Source: Jannaschia aquimarina (GTDB lineage: Bacteria > Pseudomonadota > Alphaproteobacteria > Rhodobacterales > Rhodobacteraceae). From it: a stretch of DNA of 64,000 nucleotides. The notes under the pieces are model-generated. The model made no database searches. It had not been told where the DNA came from and saw nothing but the letters and a program-made list of their open reading frames with translations. Where the stretch lies: assembly GCF_000877395.1 (NCBI RefSeq), contig NZ_JYFE01000074.1:89893-153892 (forward strand), in the 5' to 3' direction. Of the stretch, positions 18,063 to 27,321 are shown in pieces. The position numbers and the translations under genes are program-made. The stretch's first letter is position 1. Every line of letters begins with the position of its first letter.

Positions 18063-18179
18063 TCAGATGTCGCGATGCGGAACGCCGATCGCGTCTTTCC
18101 GCCTGGGTAGCGGAAGCACAAGCGGCGTGAGCACGACGAGAGCGGTTCCCAGAAATGCGACGAGCATCGTGATGGCCAT
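18063..18179 (-). CDS. 38-residue single-pass membrane protein, unknown
   Basis: A short frame with one hydrophobic helix (about residues 4-24, MLVAFLGTALVVLTPLVLPL) and a basic, polar C-terminal tail. A strong GAGAGGAGG site lies about 7-9 nt before the ATG, better than that of many larger neighbours. It is 49 nt downstream of the FAD monooxygenase on the same strand. No family is recognised. Confidence 0.5.
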   Translation of the reverse strand: MAITMLVAFLGTALVVLTPLVLPLPRRKDAIGVPHRDI

Positions 18180-18228
18180 GGATCGTCCTCCTCTCCCCCA
18201 CGACTTGCATGACTGTGTGAAGAATGGA

Positions 18229-19422
18229 TTAATCCACGAAAGAGGCGGCGCCGATCGGGCCCAGACCCGCACCCAGAGGCGGCATCATCGTGCCGCGCAC
18301 CAGCGCAGGCAGGATCGCCTTCGCCGGTTGCGCCTGCGACACGGGCGCAAGCACCCGGTCGCGCAGCCATGGCAGCGCGCGACTGTCGGACTGGTATTGC
18401 GGCGTGAAGGCCGCCGACATCGTCTGATAGGCACGGACATGGGCGCGCCGCGCGTTCCACATGCGATGGCCCGCCTCGCCCAGGGGTCCCGCCTCGACAG
18501 CGCGGACCAGCGCCAGCGCATCCAGCAGGGCCATGTTCGCCCCCTGCCCCAGTTGCGGGCTCGCACGGTGCGCCGCGTCGCCCAGATGGACGATCCCGTC
18601 CGCAAAGGGACGCCGCAACTGGCCGTGGCCATAGCGCGCCATCACCATCTGGTCGTGGTCGGTGATCAGATCCAGGAACGGCCGCGCCTCGGGCCAGAGC
18701 ATAGACGCCTCCGCGCGCCAGTCGTCCAGGGGACGCGCCAGCCAACCGGCATGCCCGTCGCGGGGCAGCGACCAGAAGACCGCGGCGAGGGCGGGGCCGC
18801 CGGTCTCCGCCCGGCCGATGGGAAGGACGCCGATCATGCGGTCCGCCCGGCGGTAGCGTTGGGACAGGCGATCGGATGGCAGGTCGGTCGCGGGCCATTC
18901 GACGACGCCCCAGATCGCACCATAGGGCAGCGGCCGGGCCGCAAGCGGCGAGAGCGGCGACGCCGCGCCCGCCGCGTCGATCACCAGATCGAACGCCTCG
19001 GTGAGGCGCTCGTTCACCCGCAACCGCGTCCCCTCCCGTCCGGTGACCGGGGCCCCCAGATCGAACCGCGCGCCTGCGCCGCGCGCCGCGTCGAGCAGGA
19101 CGCCGTGCAAGGCGGCGCGGTGCATCGCCAGCCCCTCGCGGCCACGGCCCGCCGGGTCGTAGGTTACGTCCAGGATCACCCGGCCGCCCAGGGCCTCGGT
19201 GCCGTACATCCGCGAGATCGGCTGCCCCAGCGCGCGGGCCGCGCCGCCCGAACCCAGCACATCCAGCACCGACAGGCCGACGGGCTGCACCACCAGGCCC
19301 GAGCCCACGGGCCGCGGTGCCTCCCATTGATCGAAGACGACGACATCGTGCCCGGCCTGCGCGAGGCCCGTGGCCGCCGCGAGGCCGGCGATGCCCGCCC
19401 CAGCGATCGCGAACCGTCCCAT
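18229..19422 (-). CDS. FAD-dependent monooxygenase (PHBH-type)
   Basis: A 397-residue flavoprotein monooxygenase of the UbiH/salicylate hydroxylase group. The N-terminal dinucleotide-binding motif is AGAGIAGLAAATGLAQAG with the distal acidic residue in VVVFDQ. The second FAD motif is VHLGDAAHRASPQLGQGANM near residue 277. A DG-type motif is replaced by LVIDAAGAASPL. It hydroxylates an aromatic or similar ring in the family; the substrate is unknown and no ring-cleavage genes are close. A perfect palindrome TGGATTAATCCA (18225-18236) spans its stop codon. Confidence 0.85.
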   Translation of the reverse strand: MGRFAIAGAGIAGLAAATGLAQAGHDVVVFDQWEAPRPVGSGLVVQPVGLSVLDVLGSGGAARALGQPISRMYGTEALGGRVILDVTYDPAGRGREGLAMHRAALHGVLLDAARGAGARFDLGAPVTGREGTRLRVNERLTEAFDLVIDAAGAASPLSPLAARPLPYGAIWGVVEWPATDLPSDRLSQRYRRADRMIGVLPIGRAETGGPALAAVFWSLPRDGHAGWLARPLDDWRAEASMLWPEARPFLDLITDHDQMVMARYGHGQLRRPFADGIVHLGDAAHRASPQLGQGANMALLDALALVRAVEAGPLGEAGHRMWNARRAHVRAYQTMSAAFTPQYQSDSRALPWLRDRVLAPVSQAQPAKAILPALVRGTMMPPLGAGLGPIGAASFVD

Positions 19423-19645
19423 GAGCCCGGCCTAGATCGGGGGCGAGGGGCGCGCCACCTGCCAGGGCGTCGCGTCTTGCCGCGCCGTGGCACCAGTGCC
19501 ATAAGCCGCCGCGACATGCCCCGGATGCGCCACATATCGCGAATTCTCCGCCCGGCGCCCTGACGGTTCCGTCGGGGTGGCCGGGCCACAAGGCGCCGGA
19601 GATCCGCGCCGACCGCATCGCCAGCATCTCGACGAAAGACGCGCC

Positions 19646-22597
19646 ATGACCACCGACGCTCCCGACAATGCTCCTGACTACAAGGACACGCTCAACCTGC
19701 CGCAGACGGACTTCCCGATGCGTGCCGGCCTGCCCAAGCGCGAACCCGCCTGGCTGGCCCGCTGGCAAGAGATGGGCATCTACGACCGCCTCCGCGAGAA
19801 GGAGGGGCGGGAGCGGTTCGTCCTCCATGACGGGCCGCCCTATGCGAACGGCAATCTCCATATCGGCCACGCGCTGAACAAGACGCTGAAGGACATCGTG
19901 GTCCGCAGCCACCAGATGATGGGCTACGACAGTCCCTACGTCCCCGGCTGGGACTGCCACGGCCTGCCCATCGAGTGGAAGATCGAGGAGAAGTACCGCA
20001 AGAAGGGCCGCGACAAGGACGCCGTCGACGTGGTCGAGTTCCGCCGGGAATGCCGGGAATTCGCCGATCACTGGGTCGGCGTGCAGCGGGACGAGTTCCA
20101 GCGGCTGGGCATCACCGGCAACTGGGCCGATCCCTACCTGACCATGGCGCATCACGCCGAGGCGGTGATCGCGGGGGAGTTCCTCAAGTTCGTCGAGAAC
20201 GGGCTGGTCTATCAGGGCTCGAAGCCGGTGATGTGGTCGCCGGTCGAGAAGACCGCGCTGGCCGAGGCCGAGGTCGAGTACCACGACCGGCAGGTGGACG
20301 CGGTGTGGGTGGCTTTCAACATTGTCCGGCCGGTTGGAACCGCGAATGATAACGGCGTGGTGTACGAGGACATTCGTTGGACAGGTAACGCTAAGGTTGT
20401 CATCTGGACAACCACGCCCTGGACCCTTCCTTCGAACCACGCGATCTGCTTCGGCCCCGACATCAAATATGGAATCTACGAGGTTACCGGTACGCCTGAC
20501 GAATGCTGGGTCAACGTTGGAGACGTCTTCGTCATCGCTGACAAGCTGGCAAGCGATGCGCTAAGTGCTATGCGGCTTGATACGGACATGTGGCGTTACC
20601 GTTCGGATGTTCCGCAAGAGCAACTCGCACAGATTGTATGCGCCCACCCCCTGCGCGGGGCCGAGGGCGCAGACGGCGAGTGGGACTTCGACGTGCCCCT
20701 CCTCCCCGGCGACCACGTCACCGACGACGCCGGCACGGGCTTCGTCCACACCGCGCCCAGCCACGGGGACGACGACTACCAGATCGGGCTCAAGCACGGC
20801 CTGCCCATGACCCACAATGTCGAGGTGGACGGGTCCTTCCGCGAGGGTCTGCCCTTCTTCGGCGGGCAATACATCCTCAGCCGCGACGGCAAGAAGCCCG
20901 GCGGCGCCAACAAGGCCGTCATCGACAAGCTGGTCGAGATGGGCGCCCTGCTCGCCCGCAAGCGGATCACGATCAGCGACGCCCATTCCTGGCGTTCCAA
21001 GGCGCCGGTGATCCGCCTGAACCGCCCGCAATGGTTCGCCGCCATCGACCGCGAGGTCGGCGACGGGCAGGACACCTATGGCGACACGATCCGGAAGCGT
21101 GCGCTGACCTCGATCGACAAGCTGGTGGAATGGACGCCCAAGACCGGGCGCAACCGTCTCTATTCCATGATCGAGGCGCGGCCCGACTGGGTTCTGTCGC
21201 GTCAGCGCGCCTGGGGCGTCCCGCTCGCCATGTTCACCAAGGCGGGCGCCAAGCCGGACGATCCGGACTTCATCCTGAACGACCCGGCCGTGAACGCCCG
21301 CATCCTCGACGCCTTCGAGGCCGAGGGCGCGGATGCCTGGTATCAGCCCGGCGCCAAGGCCCGCTTCCTCGGCAACGATCACGATCCCGACGCCTATGAG
21401 CAGGTGTTCGACATCCTCGACGTCTGGTTCGACTCGGGCTCCACCCACGCCTTCGTCCTGCGCGACCGCGAGGACGGGACCGAGGACGGCATCGCCGACG
21501 TCTATCTGGAGGGCACCGACCAGCATCGCGGCTGGTTCCATTCCTCGATGCTGCAGGGCTGCGGCACCAAGGGACGCGCGCCCTACAAGGCCGTCGTCAC
21601 CCACGGCTTCACGATGGACGAGAAGGGCATGAAGATGTCCAAGTCCATCGGCAACACCATCGCGCCGCAGGATATCGTGGGCCAGTACGGGGCCGACATC
21701 CTGCGCCTGTGGGTCGCGCAGGTGGACTATACCGCCGATCACCGCATCGGGCCCGAGATCCTGAAGGGCGTGGCCGACAGCTACCGCCGCCTGCGGAACA
21801 CGCTGCGCTTCATCCTCGGCAACGTCGCCCATCTCGACGGGGTCGAACCCGCCGATCCGCTGGAGATGCCGGAGCTTGAACGATGGGTCCTGCACCGCCT
21901 GTCCGAACTGGACGAGGTCGTCCGGGACGGCTACCGGCGGTTCGACTTCTCCGGCGTGTGGACCGCGATCTTCCAGTTCGCGACCGTGGACCTGTCGGCG
22001 TTCTACTTCGACATCCGCAAGGACGCGCTCTATTGCGATGGCGACAGCCTGCGCCGCCGCTCGGCCCTGACGGTGCTGGACATCCTGCACCGCCGCCTCA
22101 CGGCGTGGCTTGCGCCGATCCTGCCCTTCACCATGGAGGAAGTCTGGCTGGAACGCTTCCCCGGCGACGGCAGCTCGATCCACCTCGAGGACTTCCCCGA
22201 GCCGCGGCCCGGCTGGCGCGACGGGGCGCTGGCCGAAAAGTGGGCGAAGGTGCGTGCCGTGCGCCGGGTCGTGACCGGCGCGCTGGAAGTGGCGCGGCGG
22301 GACAAGGTGATCGGCGCCTCGCTGGAGGCGGCCCCCATCGTCCATATCGACGGCACCACCAAGGCGCTGCTGGACGACCTGCCCTTCGACGACATCTGCA
22401 TCGTGTCCGGCATCACGGTGACCGATGCCCCCGCCCCCGACGACGCGTTCCGGGGCGAAGGGTCGGACGGCGTGGCCGTGGTCTTCGCCCATGCCGAGGG
22501 CGGCAAGTGCCTGCGCTGCTGGAAGGTGCTGCCCGATGTGGGCCATCACGGCCATGACGGCGTCTGCGGGCGCTGCGACGGGGCATTGGGGGGATGA
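19646..22597 (+). CDS. ileS: Isoleucyl-tRNA synthetase
   Basis: Charges tRNA-Ile with isoleucine and edits misactivated valine. The 983-residue class I enzyme has HIGH ([10 protein letters not shown] near residue 70), the editing (CP1) domain with [11 protein letters not shown] near 254, KMSKS ([10 protein letters not shown] near 664), and a C-terminal zinc site of two CxxC pairs (CLRCW and CGRCD). The start at ATG 19646 gives the normal N-terminus. By hand count, 20341-20640 is about 54% GC while the next 60 nt are 78%, and it uses more T-ending codons, so part of the editing domain looks compositionally foreign although all motifs are intact. The macro-domain gene overlaps its stop by 4 nt. 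Confidence 0.97.
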   Translation: MTTDAPDNAPDYKDTLNLPQTDFPMRAGLPKREPAWLARWQEMGIYDRLREKEGRERFVLHDGPPYANGNLHIGHALNKTLKDIVVRSHQMMGYDSPYVPGWDCHGLPIEWKIEEKYRKKGRDKDAVDVVEFRRECREFADHWVGVQRDEFQRLGITGNWADPYLTMAHHAEAVIAGEFLKFVENGLVYQGSKPVMWSPVEKTALAEAEVEYHDRQVDAVWVAFNIVRPVGTANDNGVVYEDIRWTGNAKVVIWTTTPWTLPSNHAICFGPDIKYGIYEVTGTPDECWVNVGDVFVIADKLASDALSAMRLDTDMWRYRSDVPQEQLAQIVCAHPLRGAEGADGEWDFDVPLLPGDHVTDDAGTGFVHTAPSHGDDDYQIGLKHGLPMTHNVEVDGSFREGLPFFGGQYILSRDGKKPGGANKAVIDKLVEMGALLARKRITISDAHSWRSKAPVIRLNRPQWFAAIDREVGDGQDTYGDTIRKRALTSIDKLVEWTPKTGRNRLYSMIEARPDWVLSRQRAWGVPLAMFTKAGAKPDDPDFILNDPAVNARILDAFEAEGADAWYQPGAKARFLGNDHDPDAYEQVFDILDVWFDSGSTHAFVLRDREDGTEDGIADVYLEGTDQHRGWFHSSMLQGCGTKGRAPYKAVVTHGFTMDEKGMKMSKSIGNTIAPQDIVGQYGADILRLWVAQVDYTADHRIGPEILKGVADSYRRLRNTLRFILGNVAHLDGVEPADPLEMPELERWVLHRLSELDEVVRDGYRRFDFSGVWTAIFQFATVDLSAFYFDIRKDALYCDGDSLRRRSALTVLDILHRRLTAWLAPILPFTMEEVWLERFPGDGSSIHLEDFPEPRPGWRDGALAEKWAKVRAVRRVVTGALEVARRDKVIGASLEAAPIVHIDGTTKALLDDLPFDDICIVSGITVTDAPAPDDAFRGEGSDGVAVVFAHAEGGKCLRCWKVLPDVGHHGHDGVCGRCDGALGG

Positions 22598-23049
22598 AGG
22601 TGCGGGAGGGCGACCTCCTGCATCTCGCCGAAGACGGCGCGTTCGACGTGATCGTCCATGGTTGTAATTGTTTTCACACGATGGGGGCCGGGATCGCGCG
22701 GGCGATCGCCGCGCGCTTTCCCGCCGCATTGGAGGCCGACCGCGCCACACCACATGCCGCCCGCTCGAAGCTGGGGACCTATAGCCATGCCGACGTCACG
22801 GTAGCGGCCGGACCGCTGACGATCGTGAATGCCTATACCCAGTACCGCTGGGGCGGTCGGGGTCGACAGGCGGATTACGAGGCCATCGACGGCGCGTTCG
22901 CAGCGATCGCGCGGGACTTCGCGACCCGGCGGATCGGCTACCCCCTGATCGGCGCGGGGCTCGCGGGCGGCGATTGGGACGTGATCGAGGGCATCATCCG
23001 GCGACGGCTGGACGGCCTCGACCACACGCTCGTCCGATGGACGGGCTGA
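22594..23049 (+). CDS. Macro domain protein
   Basis: A 151-residue single macro domain, a fold that binds or hydrolyses ADP-ribose derivatives. It starts KVREGDLL, then [20 protein letters not shown] (the loop equivalent to the NAAN/GGGV region, here GCN and GAG), and ends with [16 protein letters not shown], the phosphate-binding loop. ATGA overlap with the ileS stop indicates translational coupling. Closest in style to phage-type and stand-alone macro proteins; catalytic activity on ADP-ribosylated targets is not proven by the sequence. Confidence 0.83.
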   Translation: MKVREGDLLHLAEDGAFDVIVHGCNCFHTMGAGIARAIAARFPAALEADRATPHAARSKLGTYSHADVTVAAGPLTIVNAYTQYRWGGRGRQADYEAIDGAFAAIARDFATRRIGYPLIGAGLAGGDWDVIEGIIRRRLDGLDHTLVRWTG

Positions 23050-23273
23050 CCGACGCCCGGATCGCCGCTGTGATCCGCACGCTCGCCGACCAGCGGGCCG
23101 GGCGGAGCTTCTGCCCATCCGAGGCCGCCCGCGCCCTGACCGACGACTGGCGTCCGGTGATGCCGGACGTGCGCCGGGTCGCCGCGGGGCTGGCCGACAT
23201 CAAAGCCACCCAGAAGGGTCAGGAGGTCGATCCGCTGACCGCGCGGGGACCGATCCGATTGGCGCGGCGCTAG
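23037..23273 (+). CDS. DUF3253 domain-containing protein
   Basis: A 78-residue soluble basic protein with the DUF3253 pattern: an N-terminal helix IAAVIRTLADQRAG, then SFCPSEAARAL, WRPVMPDVRR and a GPIRLARR end. The fold is expected to resemble a small winged helix. It overlaps the 3' end of the macro gene by 13 nt in another frame, so the two are likely co-translated. Function unknown. Confidence 0.82.
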   Translation: MDGLTDARIAAVIRTLADQRAGRSFCPSEAARALTDDWRPVMPDVRRVAAGLADIKATQKGQEVDPLTARGPIRLARR

Positions 23274-23319
23274 GGACCGGGCCCGCGAGCCGTCCGTCCC
23301 GTCCGGGTGAACGTGCGCC

Positions 23320-23898
23320 CTACCCGACCCGCCCGCGACGATCGGAGCGCAGCATCGCGTAGAGCACGTGGTTCCGCCACCGCCCTGCAATCTGGAGATA
23401 GGCCTGGGCCACTCCTTCGTACTTGAAGCCGCATCGCTCCAAGAGGGCGCGGCTGGCGACGTTCTCTTCGAGGCAGGCGGCTTCGAGCCGCGACAGGTCC
23501 AGCCGCCGGAAGGCGTGATGCGTCAGCGCCTCGATCGCCTCGCGCATGTAACCGTGACGGGCATGGGGCTCTCCGATCCAGTAGCCCAGCGTACCCTGCT
23601 GCGCGGGTCCGCGCCGGATGTTGTCCAGCGTGATCGCGCCGAGCAGGTCGCCCCCGTCCTTCTGCGTCAGGAACAGCGCCAGTGCGTTGCCCTGCACCTG
23701 GCTGCGCTGTGCCCAGTAGACGCGGTTGGTGAATGCCTTGCGGCTGAGATGATCGTGGGCCCAGGCGGGTTCCCATGGCTGCAGGAACGCAGCCGATCCT
23801 TCGCGCAAGGCGACCCAGGCCCGGTAATCGCCATGCTGGGGGAGACGCAGGATCATCCGATCCGTCTCGATCCTCGGACGACGAAAGCGGCCGAGCAT
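23320..23898 (-). CDS. GNAT family N-acetyltransferase, RimJ/RimL-like
   Basis: A 192-residue acetyltransferase resembling ribosomal-protein N-acetyltransferases. Features include ETDRMILRLP, GYWIGEPHARHGYMREAIEA (acetyl-CoA motif A) and RLEAACLEENVASRALLERCGF (motif B), followed by NHVLYAML. I use ATG 23898; a GTG codon just before it (23901) could serve instead. Either way it touches the M16 peptidase stop. It is the last gene of the minus-strand run that begins at ctaC. Confidence 0.87.
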   Translation of the reverse strand: MLGRFRRPRIETDRMILRLPQHGDYRAWVALREGSAAFLQPWEPAWAHDHLSRKAFTNRVYWAQRSQVQGNALALFLTQKDGGDLLGAITLDNIRRGPAQQGTLGYWIGEPHARHGYMREAIEALTHHAFRRLDLSRLEAACLEENVASRALLERCGFKYEGVAQAYLQIAGRWRNHVLYAMLRSDRRGRVG

Positions 23899-25157
23899 CA
23901 CGCCGCCAGCCTCTCCCGCAGGGCGCCAACGGTGGGGGCCGCCTCGACCGGTCCATAGAGCGCGAGCGCCGGCTCCGTCCCCAGAAGCGCACCGGCATGG
24001 TCCCGCAGAACGCGGGCGTCGACGGCGTCGATCTTCTCGATCATTTCCGCAAGGGGCGGCACCCGGTCCCAGATGGCGACGACGCGGGCCAGACGCTCGG
24101 CCCGGCTGGACGGGCTTTCCAAGCCCATCAACATGCCGGCCTTCATCTGCGCCCGGGCACGCGCGACTTCCACCTCGGTCATGTCGTCGGCGGCGCGGCG
24201 CAACTCGTCCACCACCAGCGCGCCAAGCCCGGCCACATCCTCGGCGCCCGTGCCCGCATAGACGGTCAGGAGGCCGGTATCGGAATAGGCGCCCACCTGC
24301 GCAAAGATCGTGTAGCAGAGGCCGCGCTTCTCGCGCGCTTCCTGAAACAGCCGGGAGGACATGCCGCCGCCCATCGCGCCGGCGAAGACCTGCGCGGCGT
24401 AGATGCCGTCTTCGCGATAGCCCGGTTGCGCGAAGCCCAGGGCGAGATGCGCCTGTTCCAGATCCTTGACCGTGCGGTGCTCTCCCCCAACGAAGCGGGC
24501 CGGGTCGGGCGCCGGAACGGGGCGTGGGGTCAGATGGCCCAACAGATCTTCGGCCATGCGGCAGATATCGTCGTGATCCACCGCGCCCGCCGCCGACAGG
24601 ATCATCGAATGGGGCGCGTAGTGGCGCGCGGTGAAGGCCTGGAAATCGGCGCGCTGGAACGCGCGGACCCGATCCGACGGACCCAGGATCGTGCGGCCCA
24701 TGGGTTGCTCCGGGTAGGCCGCTTCCTGGAGCCAGTCGAAGATGATGTCATCGGGCGTGTCGAGCGCCTGTCCGATTTCCTGAAGGATGACGCCCCGCTC
24801 GGTCTCGATCTCGCCCTCGTCGAAGGCCGGGTTGAGCACGATGTCCGAGATGAGGTCCAGCGCCAGCGGCACGTCGTCCCGCAGCACGCGGGCGTAATAG
24901 GCTGTCACCTCGCGGGAGGTATAGGCGTTGATGTAGCCGCCCACATCCTCGATCTCTTCGGCGATCCGCAGTGCGCTGCGCCGGGCCGTCCCCTTGAAGG
25001 CCATGTGTTCGAGGAAATGCGCGATGCCGTTCTGCTCGACGCTCTCGTGCCGGCCACCTGCACCGACCCAGATCCCGATGGAGGCGGATTCGAGACCCGG
25101 CATGGCCTCGGTCACGACGCGGACGCCGTTGGGCAGGCGGTGAAGGCGTGGCGTCAT
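23898..25157 (-). CDS. M16 family zinc metallopeptidase (processing peptidase-like)
   Basis: A 419-residue insulinase-family peptidase similar to mitochondrial processing peptidase beta. The inverted zinc motif HxxEH is HFLEH at residues 47-51, with the third ligand E127 exactly 76 residues later. The C-terminal inactive half is present (FAGAMGGGMSSRLFQE, GLCYTIFA). No signal peptide, so it acts in the cytosol or at the membrane. It overlaps thrC by 4 nt (ATGA), an arrangement common in alphaproteobacteria. Confidence 0.92.
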   Translation of the reverse strand: MTPRLHRLPNGVRVVTEAMPGLESASIGIWVGAGGRHESVEQNGIAHFLEHMAFKGTARRSALRIAEEIEDVGGYINAYTSREVTAYYARVLRDDVPLALDLISDIVLNPAFDEGEIETERGVILQEIGQALDTPDDIIFDWLQEAAYPEQPMGRTILGPSDRVRAFQRADFQAFTARHYAPHSMILSAAGAVDHDDICRMAEDLLGHLTPRPVPAPDPARFVGGEHRTVKDLEQAHLALGFAQPGYREDGIYAAQVFAGAMGGGMSSRLFQEAREKRGLCYTIFAQVGAYSDTGLLTVYAGTGAEDVAGLGALVVDELRRAADDMTEVEVARARAQMKAGMLMGLESPSSRAERLARVVAIWDRVPPLAEMIEKIDAVDARVLRDHAGALLGTEPALALYGPVEAAPTVGALRERLAA

Positions 25158-26551
25158 GCGGCCCGTGCCCCCGCCCGTTTCTCGTCGATGAGTGCTTCGA
25201 CCGCCGCCAAATCGTTCTCGACGCGGGTGATGCGTTCCCTGCGGTCCATCAGATCTTCCATGCGGGCGGGCAATGGCGGGCGGATGCCGGTGGCGGCCTC
25301 TACCGCATCCGGGAACTTGGCGGGATGAGCGGTGGCCAGCGTCACCATGGGCGCCTCGCCCATCGCCTCTTCCGCGACCTTCACGCCCACGGCGGAATGG
25401 GGGCAGAGCAACTCTCCGGTCGTCTCCAGCGTCCGGCGGATCGCGGCACTGGTCTCGTCCTCCGACGCACGGCCGGACTGGTAGGTTTCACGCAGAGCCT
25501 GAAGCGCGCCCTGGCTTATGGCGAAGCCGCCCGCCTTCAACTCGTCCATGAGCTGCGCCACGGCCGCACCGTCCCCGTCATAGGCAAGATGCAGCGCCCG
25601 TTCGAAATTGGAGCTGACCTGAATGTCCATCGACGGAGAGATCGACGGCGCCACCTCTCCGACCCGGTAGTCGCCGCTCGTCAGGGCGCGGTGCAGGATA
25701 TCGTTCTGGTTCGTCGCCACGATCAGGCGCCCGATGGGCAGGCCCATCCGCTTGGCGATGTGGCCCGCGAAGATGTCTCCGAAATTGCCGGTGGGCACGC
25801 AGAAATCGACCGTCCGGTGCGGCGCGCCCAACGCGGTGGCGGCCGTGAAGTAGTAGACGACCTGCGCGAGCACGCGGGCGAAGTTGATCGAGTTCACCCC
25901 CGCCAACCCCACCCGGTCCCGGAAGGCGAAGTCGTTGAACATGTCCTTCACGCGCGCCTGGCAATCGTCGAAATGCCCCGTCAGTGCGAGCGCGTGGACA
26001 TTTGCCGCCTCGGGCGTGGTCATCTGACGGCGCTGCACTTCGGAGACGCGACCGTGCGGATAGAGGATGAACACGTCGACCGCATCGAGCCCGGCGAAGG
26101 CCTCGATCGCGGCGGACCCGGTATCGCCGGACGTCGCGCCGACGATCGTCACCTTGTCGCCACGGCGGGTCAGGACATGCTCGAACATGCGGCCGATGAG
26201 CTGCATGGCGAAGTCCTTGAACGCCAGCGTCGGGCCGTGGAACAGCTCCAGCAGGTGATGGTTCGGACCAAGCTGCACCAGGGGCGCGCGGGCGGCGTGG
26301 CCGAAGCCCGCATAGGCGTCGCGAACGAGGCCGGCCAATGTCGCCTCGTCGAACGTATCCGCCACGAACGGCGCCATCACCCGGACCGCGACTTCTTCAT
26401 AGGGACGCCCCGCGAGCGCGGCGATCTCGTCCGCCGACAGGGTCGGGACCGTCTCGGGCACGTAAAGGCCGCCGTCGCGGGCGAGCCCGGTCAGCATCGT
26501 GTCCTCGAAGCCCAAGGCGGGGGCCTGGCCCCTTGTCGAGATATAGCGCAT
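25154..26551 (-). CDS. thrC: Threonine synthase
   Basis: Converts O-phospho-L-homoserine to L-threonine using PLP. It is 465 residues, of the long proteobacterial form. It begins MRYISTRGQAPALGFEDTML, the PLP lysine is K112 in LAFKDFAMQL, and the phosphate-binding loop is GATSGDTGSAAIEAF. The ATG at 26551 matches the family N-terminus; a longer open frame extends to 26983 across surf1. It follows surf1 by 11 nt and precedes the M16 gene by overlap. No other thr genes are nearby. Confidence 0.95.
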   Translation of the reverse strand: MRYISTRGQAPALGFEDTMLTGLARDGGLYVPETVPTLSADEIAALAGRPYEEVAVRVMAPFVADTFDEATLAGLVRDAYAGFGHAARAPLVQLGPNHHLLELFHGPTLAFKDFAMQLIGRMFEHVLTRRGDKVTIVGATSGDTGSAAIEAFAGLDAVDVFILYPHGRVSEVQRRQMTTPEAANVHALALTGHFDDCQARVKDMFNDFAFRDRVGLAGVNSINFARVLAQVVYYFTAATALGAPHRTVDFCVPTGNFGDIFAGHIAKRMGLPIGRLIVATNQNDILHRALTSGDYRVGEVAPSISPSMDIQVSSNFERALHLAYDGDGAAVAQLMDELKAGGFAISQGALQALRETYQSGRASEDETSAAIRRTLETTGELLCPHSAVGVKVAEEAMGEAPMVTLATAHPAKFPDAVEAATGIRPPLPARMEDLMDRRERITRVENDLAAVEALIDEKRAGARAA

Positions 26552-26562
26552 CTGGGTCCCTC

Positions 26563-27222
26563 TCACCCGGTCCGGCGGGTCATACGCCAGAGGTAGAAGG
26601 CTGTCATCCCCGCCCAGACCAATGCGAGGCCGAACCATTGGATCGCGTAGCCCAGATGGTTGTTCGGGATCCCGGCAGTGCCGACCGGCAGCGGCGTGGG
26701 CTGAACGGCAGGTGACACTTCGCGCGCGACGACCAGGATCGGATCCGCGAGCAGGACCTCCGACAGAAGCCCGACGTCGCGGGCAAACCACTGGTCCCCA
26801 TCGGGAGCCGGCGTCGAAGAGTTCGTTTCGTCTGGCCAATCCAGGTTGCCGGTGATTTCGAGCGGTCCGTCGGGCAGGGTCACGACTGCGCCCGCCCCCA
26901 CGAAGCCGAAATCGACCATTACGCGCCGTCCTTCGGTCAGGACCGGGGCGACGATCCGCTCTCCCGCGCCGCCACCGCGCCACGTCCCGAAGACCCTTAC
27001 CGGATATCCCTCCACAGAGCCGGTCAACGTGACGGCAAGGTAGGCATCCTCCTGCGGGTCGGGTGCCTCGGGCAACGGGACAGGGTCGGCGGCGATCCGC
27101 GCCTCGATCTCGGCGATCAGGCCCTCTTTCCAGTCGAGGCGCTGCACCTGCCAGACGCCGAACGACGCAAGGACGGCGGTGCCAAGTACCCCGAACAGCA
27201 GCGGAACGATCATCCTGCGCAT
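26563..27222 (-). CDS. surf1: SURF1 family cytochrome oxidase assembly protein
   Basis: Inner-membrane protein aiding heme insertion into cytochrome c oxidase subunit I. The 219-residue protein has the SURF1 layout: an N-terminal helix (IVPLLFGVLGTAVLASFGVW), the signature FGVWQVQRLDWKEGL, a large periplasmic domain, and a C-terminal helix after NNHLGYAIQWF. ATG at 27222 is followed by another ATG at 27213; either is possible. It follows ctaE in the oxidase gene run. Confidence 0.9.
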   Translation of the reverse strand: MRRMIVPLLFGVLGTAVLASFGVWQVQRLDWKEGLIAEIEARIAADPVPLPEAPDPQEDAYLAVTLTGSVEGYPVRVFGTWRGGGAGERIVAPVLTEGRRVMVDFGFVGAGAVVTLPDGPLEITGNLDWPDETNSSTPAPDGDQWFARDVGLLSEVLLADPILVVAREVSPAVQPTPLPVGTAGIPNNHLGYAIQWFGLALVWAGMTAFYLWRMTRRTG

Positions 27223-27245
27223 CTCATGCCCCCGAAATGGAGAAC

Positions 27246-27303
27246 GGCGCGGGTGTCCCCGCGCCGCGCCAAACGGCCTCGATGCGGGCCTGCGACCCGC
27301 ATC
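27246..27303 (-). terminator. Two hairpins between ctaE and surf1
   Basis: Two perfect inverted repeats lie in the 99-nt gap. GATGCGGG/CCCGCATC (27281-27303) has an 8-bp stem and 7-nt loop, and GGCGCGGG/CCCGCGCC (27246-27265) has an 8-bp stem and 4-nt loop. Neither is followed by a proper T-run in the direction of ctaE, so partial termination or mRNA 3'-end protection is more likely than full termination. Confidence 0.5.
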
Positions 27304-27321
27304 AAGGCGAGTTGCGACCGC

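Noticed and set aside
17552..20440. 962-residue minus-strand frame containing the Gly/His repeat
   Set aside because: It runs antisense to ileS and across the monooxygenase gene in another frame, and no start codon with a ribosome-binding site leads into the repeat.
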